From contig CAMDKB010000126.1 in assembly GCA_945901195.1 (NCBI GenBank), forward strand, positions 1 through 10,814: 10,814 nt of DNA, read 5' to 3'. Within the stretch, counting starts at the first letter, position 1, and each line of letters begins with the position of its first letter. The notes beneath the pieces were generated by a model, which did not search any database, was not told the origin of the DNA, and saw only the letters and a program-made list of their open reading frames with translations. Made by a program: the position numbers and the translations under genes. The stretch comes from Rhizobium sp. Q54. Lineage in GTDB: Bacteria; Pseudomonadota; Alphaproteobacteria; Rhizobiales; Beijerinckiaceae. This document shows positions 6,297 through 10,814 of this stretch, in pieces.

Positions 6297-8653
6297 CAGA
6301 GGCGCACCGATCTCAGCCGCATCGCATTGGCGATGACGCTGACTGACGACAGCGCCATCGCAGCCGCTGCTATAATCGGTGAAAGCACGATCCCGAAAGC
6401 CGGATAGAGAACGCCCGCGGCGACTGGAACCCCCAGCGCATTATAGATAAACGCGAAGAACAGGTTTTGGCGGATATTGCTCATTGTCGCTTGTGAAAGC
6501 CGTCGTGCCCGCACGAGACCCGTGAGGTCGCCCTTAAGGAGGGTTACGCCGGAGCTTTCGATTGCAACATCGGTACCTGAACCCATGGCAATTCCCACGT
6601 CGGCGGCGGCAAGGGCAGGAGCGTCATTAACGCCATCACCTGCCATGGCCACCACGTGTCCCTGGCTCTTGTAGCGTTGCACGATGGCGCTTTTCTGCTC
6701 AGGCAACACTTCGGCCTCAACCTGATCGATGCCAAGCTGGCGGCCGACAGTGCGGGCCGTGGTCCAGTTGTCACCTGTCAGCATCACGACCTGAACACCT
6801 GCCGCTCGCAATTCCGTCAAAGCCTGCTTTGTGGTCGCCTTGACAGGATCGGCGATCGCAATGACTCCCGCGGTCACCGCGTCGATCGCCATGAAGATTG
6901 CGGTCGCGCCGTCCTGGCGTAATTCATCGGCGGCCTTTTCCATCTGGGCTGTAGATACGCCTAGCTCCGCCAGAAATTTGGAATTGCCGAGCGCGATCCT
7001 GCGGCCTTCGACGACACCAAGTGCGCCTTTGCCTGTGGGCGAGTCAAAGTCCTGTACGGGCGCCAGGGCCAGCTTGCGCGTATTGGATTCGGTGACGATA
7101 GCCAGAGCCAGAGGATGTTCGCTGGCGCGTTCCACACTGGCCGCCAGCCGCAACACTTCGTCTGCGGTAAAGCCGCTACCTGGAATGATTGCCGTGACTG
7201 CGGGCTTCCCTTCTGTAAGGGTGCCGGTCTTGTCCACAACAAGGATCGTCACCTTTTCCATGTGTTCAAGCGCCTCGGCATTTTTGATCAGAACGCCGGA
7301 TTGCGCGCCTCGTCCAACTCCAAACATGATGGACATCGGGGTAGCCAGTCCCAGAGCGCAAGGACAGGCGATGATCAGAACAGCCACAAATGCAACGAGG
7401 CCGTAGGACAAGCGTGGCTCAGGACCAAACAGCGCCCAGGCGGCAAAGGCGATGGCGGCAACCCCGATGACGGTTGGCACGAACCACCCCGAGACCTGAT
7501 CGGCGAGGCGCTGAATCGGAGCGCGGCTGCGCTGTGCTTCGGCAACCAGCCGCACGATCTGGGAGAGCACGGTGTCGCGACCGACTTTCTCCGCCTTCAT
7601 GTGCAGAGCGCCGCTCTGGTTCATCGTGCCGCCAATGACCTTGGTTCCAACGGTTTTGGTGACGGGCATTGATTCTCCGGTCACCATGGATTCATCAACA
7701 GCGCTGCGCCCGTCGACCACTGAACCGTCTACCGGGATTTTCTCGCCTGGACGGACCAGAAGAATATCCTCAACCTGCACATCATCCAGACGTATGTCTT
7801 CATCAGATCCATCGCCGCGTATGCGCCTTGCCGTGCGGGGGGCAAGATCGAGAAGCGCACGGATGGCGCCACTCGTTGTTTCCCGCGCTCGCAGCTCAAG
7901 AACCTGGCCAAGAAGAACCAGAACCGTGATCACGGCGGCGGCTTCAAAGTATATCGCCACTGCACCACTTGGTTGCCGGAACGCCGGCGGAAATATCTGC
8001 GGCGCGAAAGCTCCGGCGATGCTGTAGACCCAGGCAACGCCCGTCCCCATGGCGATCAGTGTGAACATGTTGAGGTTGCGAGTGACAAGCGACTGCCAGG
8101 CCCGTTGAAAAAACGGCCAGCCTGCCCAAAGGACGACTGGCGTCGCCAAAAGGAATTGAATGTAATTTGATGTTTGCACGCCGAGCCAGTGATTGAGGCC
8201 GGTCAAATGCCCTCCCATTTCGAGCGCCACTACGGGCAGCGATAAAATCAGGCCGATCCAGAACCGCCGCGTCATGGCGTCGAGTTCAGAATTCTCCACC
8301 TGCTCAGCCGTCACGTTGACGGGTTCAAGCGCCATGCCGCAAATCGGACAACTGCCGGGTCCAGCTTGTCGGATCTCCGGGTGCATCGGACATGTATAAA
8401 TGGCCGTTTCGTCGATTTTCCCGGCATCAACCGGGGACGTAAAACGCTCCGGCTGCGCCACAAATTTTCCCTGACAGCTAGCCGAACAAAAATAAAACGG
8501 GCGGCCGGCATGCTCGGCTCTGAACTTCGCTGTGTGCGGATCCACAGTCATTCCGCACACAGGATCCTTGACCGTTGTCGTGCCCATAGAAGCAGCTACT
8601 GGCGCGGGTTTGTGGCTGTCAAAGTCATCATGACCATGCGAATGATTTGGCAT
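6296..8653 (-). CDS. copA: Cu(I)/Ag(I)-exporting P1B-type ATPase with YHS and heavy-metal-binding N-terminal domains
   Basis: A 785-residue inner-membrane pump that exports Cu(I) (perhaps Ag(I)) from the cytoplasm using ATP. The N-terminus is His-rich ('HSHGHDDFDSHK'). It continues with a YHS domain (30-72; Cys33, Cys56, Cys60) and a heavy-metal-binding zinc-ribbon-like domain ('YTCPMHPE' 86-93, 'CPICGM' 102-107), instead of the usual CxxC HMA domains. The core has TGES (325-328), the transport motif CPC (430-432), phosphorylation site DKTGTLT with Asp474, SEHP (511-514), TGDN, and GDGVNDAP (672-679). 'YN' at 737-738 and 'MALSS' at 766-770 are the helix 7 and 8 signatures of Cu(I)-specific P1B-1 pumps. 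The start is supported by AAGGA eight bases before the ATG. It lies about 140 bp after the DUF305 gene, and its stop overlaps the next gene's start. Copper is the best substrate call and silver cannot be excluded. Confidence 0.96.
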   Translation of the reverse strand: MPNHSHGHDDFDSHKPAPVAASMGTTTVKDPVCGMTVDPHTAKFRAEHAGRPFYFCSASCQGKFVAQPERFTSPVDAGKIDETAIYTCPMHPEIRQAGPGSCPICGMALEPVNVTAEQVENSELDAMTRRFWIGLILSLPVVALEMGGHLTGLNHWLGVQTSNYIQFLLATPVVLWAGWPFFQRAWQSLVTRNLNMFTLIAMGTGVAWVYSIAGAFAPQIFPPAFRQPSGAVAIYFEAAAVITVLVLLGQVLELRARETTSGAIRALLDLAPRTARRIRGDGSDEDIRLDDVQVEDILLVRPGEKIPVDGSVVDGRSAVDESMVTGESMPVTKTVGTKVIGGTMNQSGALHMKAEKVGRDTVLSQIVRLVAEAQRSRAPIQRLADQVSGWFVPTVIGVAAIAFAAWALFGPEPRLSYGLVAFVAVLIIACPCALGLATPMSIMFGVGRGAQSGVLIKNAEALEHMEKVTILVVDKTGTLTEGKPAVTAIIPGSGFTADEVLRLAASVERASEHPLALAIVTESNTRKLALAPVQDFDSPTGKGALGVVEGRRIALGNSKFLAELGVSTAQMEKAADELRQDGATAIFMAIDAVTAGVIAIADPVKATTKQALTELRAAGVQVVMLTGDNWTTARTVGRQLGIDQVEAEVLPEQKSAIVQRYKSQGHVVAMAGDGVNDAPALAAADVGIAMGSGTDVAIESSGVTLLKGDLTGLVRARRLSQATMSNIRQNLFFAFIYNALGVPVAAGVLYPAFGIVLSPIIAAAAMALSSVSVIANAMRLRSVRL

Positions 8654-8758
8654 TTGCTTTATCCTTTTTTCAGCGCGCTTTGGCCCTCCGGTAACCGACG
8701 CTCGATCATCGGCCAGGCTGTCAGTATGGTCTGTCCCGGAAACGTGATTACACGTGAG

Positions 8759-8783
8759 GGGGCGGCTCCGCTGGAACCGCCCC
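8759..8783 (-). terminator. Strong hairpin after the DUF305 gene
   Basis: On the minus strand GGGGCGGTTCC pairs with GGAGCCGCCCC around a 3-base loop, an 11-bp stem with one G-U pair, starting about 10 bases after the DUF305 stop. No T-run follows on either strand. It may slow or partly end transcription, or stabilise the upstream mRNA, so the DUF305 and ATPase genes may be made in different amounts. The rest of the 8654-8793 gap holds the ATPase ribosome site, and I see no clear promoter there. Confidence 0.45.
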
Positions 8784-8793
8784 GCGCCGATTG

Positions 8794-9462
8794 CTAATTG
8801 GCATTCGTCTTAAGCCAGGCTTCCATTTCAGAAATCTCGCGCTGCTGCTCGCGAATGACTTCATTGGCCCACTTACGCACCTGTTCATCTTTCCCATATT
8901 GTAGCGCGGTTTTCGCCATGTCGATCGCTCCTTGATGATGGGGAATCATACCGCGAACGAATCCCTCGTCAGCACTGGCGGCAGTCACGCCAGTGTTCAT
9001 TGGACCATGCATCTTGTCCATCGCCTGCATGTATTCACGAACATGGGGAGGCGTGTTCGTGGCCGCCGGCGATGGTGTCGCCGGATGCTTTCCGCCCATC
9101 ATCATTTGCTGCATCATGGGCATCATCTGCTGCATCATTGGCGCCATTTGCTTCATCATGTCCGCGCGCGCCGAAGGGTTCATTCCGGGCGCTTGCATGC
9201 CCTCCATCATCGGCATCATCTTGCGCATCATGCCCATCATATCGCCCATCTGCTTCATCTGATCGCCAGGTGCGCCCTGCATCATCTGACCCATCATGGG
9301 TTTCTGGGTTCCGGGAGCGGGCGTCGGGGCTTGCGATGGCGCGGCCGGGGCTGTGGCGGACGGTGGCTCGGGATGGTGGCCCTCGTGTTCGTTTGCTTTC
9401 TGGGCGATCGCGCTACTGGCAACCAACGCCAGCAGGCTTGTCGAGAATATTATGGCTTTCAT
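8794..9462 (-). CDS. Methionine-rich secreted DUF305 copper-binding protein
   Basis: A 222-residue secreted protein. Residues 1-20 are a signal peptide (cut near 'AIA'). A Pro/Ala-rich linker (30-54) with an 'HEGHH' group follows. Then residues 56-122 hold 28 methionines in runs such as 'MMGMMRKMMPMM' and 'MMQQMMPMMQQMMM'. The C-terminal part is a DUF305 domain with 'YMQAMDKMHGPM' (144-155), 'GMIPHHQGAIDMAK' (171-184; His175-His176) and a final amphipathic helix. DUF305 is a ferritin-like helical family common in copper and silver islands, and clustered Met, His and Met-x-x-Met groups are typical soft-metal ligands for Cu(I) and Ag(I). It probably binds or buffers periplasmic copper between the ATPase and the RND pump. 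That role is inference. GGAGAAG sits just upstream of the ATG. Confidence 0.93.
   Translation of the reverse strand: MKAIIFSTSLLALVASSAIAQKANEHEGHHPEPPSATAPAAPSQAPTPAPGTQKPMMGQMMQGAPGDQMKQMGDMMGMMRKMMPMMEGMQAPGMNPSARADMMKQMAPMMQQMMPMMQQMMMGGKHPATPSPAATNTPPHVREYMQAMDKMHGPMNTGVTAASADEGFVRGMIPHHQGAIDMAKTALQYGKDEQVRKWANEVIREQQREISEMEAWLKTNAN
9094..9296 (-). repeat. Degenerate ATG-rich repeat coding the Met-rich segment
   Basis: The part of the DUF305 gene coding residues 56-122 is built from many copies of a short CATCAT / GCATCATC pattern on the plus strand, which reads as Met-Met pairs on the minus strand. It is low-complexity coding sequence, not an independent element. Such tracts can expand or shrink between strains. 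Confidence 0.6.
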
Positions 9463-9547
9463 GGTTCTTCTCCGGGTTTGTCAGTGTTGCTTCGCAAAGC
9501 ATTCGCTTGCTACGGGAAAGACTTTGTCGAAAAGCCCTCTTCAAACG
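9463..9547. other. Short gap within the copper cluster
   Basis: An 85-bp spacer between the small secreted protein and the DUF305 gene. It holds the DUF305 ribosome site and a small perfect stem TGCTT-CGCA-AAGCA (9488-9501), too weak to call a terminator. No convincing promoter is seen. Confidence 0.4.
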
Positions 9548-9904
9548 TCATGGAAGCTTCCCTTGCAGGGACGCGCCGGTTTCGGTCTGAATCTGAATGG
9601 CGCCCTTCGGTCGCGCCGGGAGTGGGATCGAAGCATTGCCGGTCAGGCGGTTTCCGCCTGCGGGCGTGAGAGCGATGCGGTGCACTTTGCCTTCGACAAC
9701 AAGGACGGCCGTCGCCTTGAATTTGTCAGCAGCGACCGCCTTGTTCGAATGGTCCGTGAGATAAAGCTCCAGCGCTTTGACGTTGGCGACAAGCTCGACG
9801 TGCATAGTGCCTACATCGGCCACGACTCCACCGTGATTGCCAGGCATGTCGTGCGCATAGGCAGGAGCGGCAAGGATCAAAGCGGCAAGGATCAATTTTT
9901 TCAT
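9548..9904 (-). CDS. Small secreted protein of the heavy-metal RND operon
   Basis: A 118-residue protein with a signal peptide (1-17, cut after 'AYA') and a compact beta-rich mature domain. The new N-terminus begins 'HDMPGNHGGVV' (18-28), a potential metal-binding end with two His and one Met, followed by 'VGTMHVELVA' (31-40), 'LELYLTDHSNKAV' (45-57) and 'PAGGNRLTGNA' (81-91). Proteins of this form are, to my knowledge, found as uncharacterised partners in heavy-metal RND operons. It may bind copper in the periplasm in the manner of CusF, but it shows no CusF sequence motif. The ATG at 9904 is preferred over a GTG at 9910 because AAAGGAAG lies four to five bases upstream. The RND pump stop is only 15 bp upstream of this start, so they share a transcript. 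Confidence 0.82.
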   Translation of the reverse strand: MKKLILAALILAAPAYAHDMPGNHGGVVADVGTMHVELVANVKALELYLTDHSNKAVAADKFKATAVLVVEGKVHRIALTPAGGNRLTGNASIPLPARPKGAIQIQTETGASLQGKLP

Positions 9905-9919
9905 GGTCACTTCCTTTCT

Positions 9920-10814
9920 CTAGAAGGCTTCTGTCGGTCGTTGCGGCGCAACGCCTACAGTTTGGCCAGTGGCTTGGGCGGCAAGTGCGGTCTCGCGCAA
10001 TCTTTCGAGAGGGCGGCGACCGTATCTGAGAAACAAAATGGGCGTGAGAAACGTATCCAGCAGCGTCGCGCTGATCAGGCCGCCGAATATTGTCACGGCG
10101 ACGGGATGCAGAATCTCCTTGCCGGGCGCGTGTGCATCAACAAGCAGGGGCACAAGTGCAACGCTAGCCGACACGGCTGTCATCAAGACGGGCGTAAGCC
10201 TTTCCAGACTGCCGCGCACGACAAGTTCAGGGCCAAAGGGCAGGTGTTCATGCAAGGCAAGATTGATGTAATGGCTGATTTTCAGGATACCATTTCGCGT
10301 CGCAATGCCAGTGAGTGTGATAAAGCCGATCATGCTGGCGACCGATAGCGACTGACCAGCTATCCAGAGGGCCGCCACCGATCCAATCAGCGCCAGCGGC
10401 ACACTTCCCATGATAATCAAGGCAAAGACCACGGATCGATAACGGCTGAAGAGGATTGCAAAAATCATCGCCAGCGACATCAGGCTGAGCACTGCGATCC
10501 GTCGGGTGGCCTCTTCCTGCGCCTGAAACGTGCCTTCGAGTGCGGTAAATATGCCCTCGGGCAAAGCTGCAGCTGAGAGTTCCTTGCGGATACCGGCAAT
10601 GACGGTGGCCATGTCGGCATTGCCATCCGTATTGGCGAGCACGACGATACGGCGGCGCCCGTTTTCGCGAAGAATTTGGTTGGGACCCGTGGTTTCACGG
10701 ATGTCGGCCACCTGCTGAACGCGAATCCACCCAGCGGGACTTTCGATCAGCAGCTCCTTGAGACCCGCAGTGGTACGCTGATTTTCCGGCAACCGCAGCA
10801 CCACATCATGGCGG
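9920..10814 (-). CDS. Heavy-metal efflux RND transporter, C-terminal part (CusA/CzcA type, partial)
   Basis: The last 297 residues of an inner-membrane RND pump whose start lies beyond the right edge. The fragment opens in the periplasmic domain ('ADIRETTGPNQILRENGRRR') and runs into membrane helices with the heavy-metal-RND signature 'PLALIGSVAALWIAGQSLS', then 'GFITLTGIATRNGILKISHY', 'RLTPVLMTAVSASVALVPLL' and a last helix ending 'LDTFLTPILFLRYGRRP'. These pumps take Cu(I)/Ag(I) or divalent metals from the periplasm and, with a membrane-fusion protein and an outer-membrane channel, expel them using proton flow. A usual member has about 1,040-1,060 residues, so roughly a quarter is here. The methionine ligands that separate Cus from Czc pumps lie outside the fragment, so the copper assignment rests on the neighbours. 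Its C-terminal tail after the last helix is about 30 residues and polar. Confidence 0.94.
   Translation of the reverse strand, partial: RHDVVLRLPENQRTTAGLKELLIESPAGWIRVQQVADIRETTGPNQILRENGRRRIVVLANTDGNADMATVIAGIRKELSAAALPEGIFTALEGTFQAQEEATRRIAVLSLMSLAMIFAILFSRYRSVVFALIIMGSVPLALIGSVAALWIAGQSLSVASMIGFITLTGIATRNGILKISHYINLALHEHLPFGPELVVRGSLERLTPVLMTAVSASVALVPLLVDAHAPGKEILHPVAVTIFGGLISATLLDTFLTPILFLRYGRRPLERLRETALAAQATGQTVGVAPQRPTEAF

Noticed and set aside
8741..8757. CGTG-ATTA-CACG dyad as a copper regulator (CueR) site
   Set aside because: The arms are only four bases and do not resemble the known CueR-type CTTCC-GGAAG dyad. No promoter with a 19-bp spacer was found around it.
9094..9296. Possible tandem-repeat or CRISPR-like array
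   Set aside because: The repeated CATCAT pattern is the coding of methionine pairs inside the DUF305 gene, with no regular repeat-spacer length.
9296..10348. 350-residue plus-strand open frame across the RND, small protein and DUF305 genes
   Set aside because: It crosses three well-supported minus-strand genes and their gaps, and shows no domain.

Overview
The window comes from a Gram-negative proteobacterium. It is fairly GC-rich by eye, carries Bug-type (TctC family) periplasmic receptors, and has an RND efflux pump with periplasmic accessory proteins. I lean towards an alphaproteobacterium (Hyphomicrobiales or Sphingomonadales type) from the style of the copper genes, but the sequence alone does not settle this and a betaproteobacterium is possible. 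There is no rRNA, tRNA, CRISPR array, insertion sequence or phage gene.

Left part (1-5739), a carboxylate uptake and catabolism region. On the minus strand a Bug receptor (431-1402) is followed by a thiamine-diphosphate-dependent enzyme that runs off the left edge (1-417). Facing away from them on the plus strand is a small secreted lipocalin-like protein (1716-2216). After a hairpin and a spacer come three plus-strand genes: an Asp/Glu racemase or arylmalonate-decarboxylase-like enzyme (2410-3135), a second and divergent Bug receptor (3162-4211), and an FMO-like FAD/NAD(P) oxidoreductase (4315-5739). Together they suggest capture and breakdown of an organic acid through decarboxylation or isomerisation, ThDP chemistry and flavin oxidation. 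The substrate is unknown. No TctA/TctB membrane partner of the receptors lies in the window.

Right part (5835-10814), a copper/silver resistance region, all on the minus strand. In transcription order it holds the C-terminal part of a heavy-metal RND pump (CusA/CzcA type, cut by the right edge), a 118-residue secreted protein, a methionine-rich DUF305 protein, a Cu(I) P1B-type ATPase with YHS and heavy-metal-binding N-terminal domains, and a four-helix membrane protein whose start codon overlaps the ATPase stop. A reasonable model is that the ATPase moves Cu(I) from the cytoplasm to the periplasm, the Met-rich DUF305 protein and the small secreted protein bind it there, and the RND pump expels it across the outer membrane.

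The two regions converge at 5740-5834 and look functionally unrelated. The most unusual items are the decarboxylase-like enzyme with one conserved active-site cysteine, its surrounding undescribed catabolic cluster, and two small copper-island proteins of unknown role.
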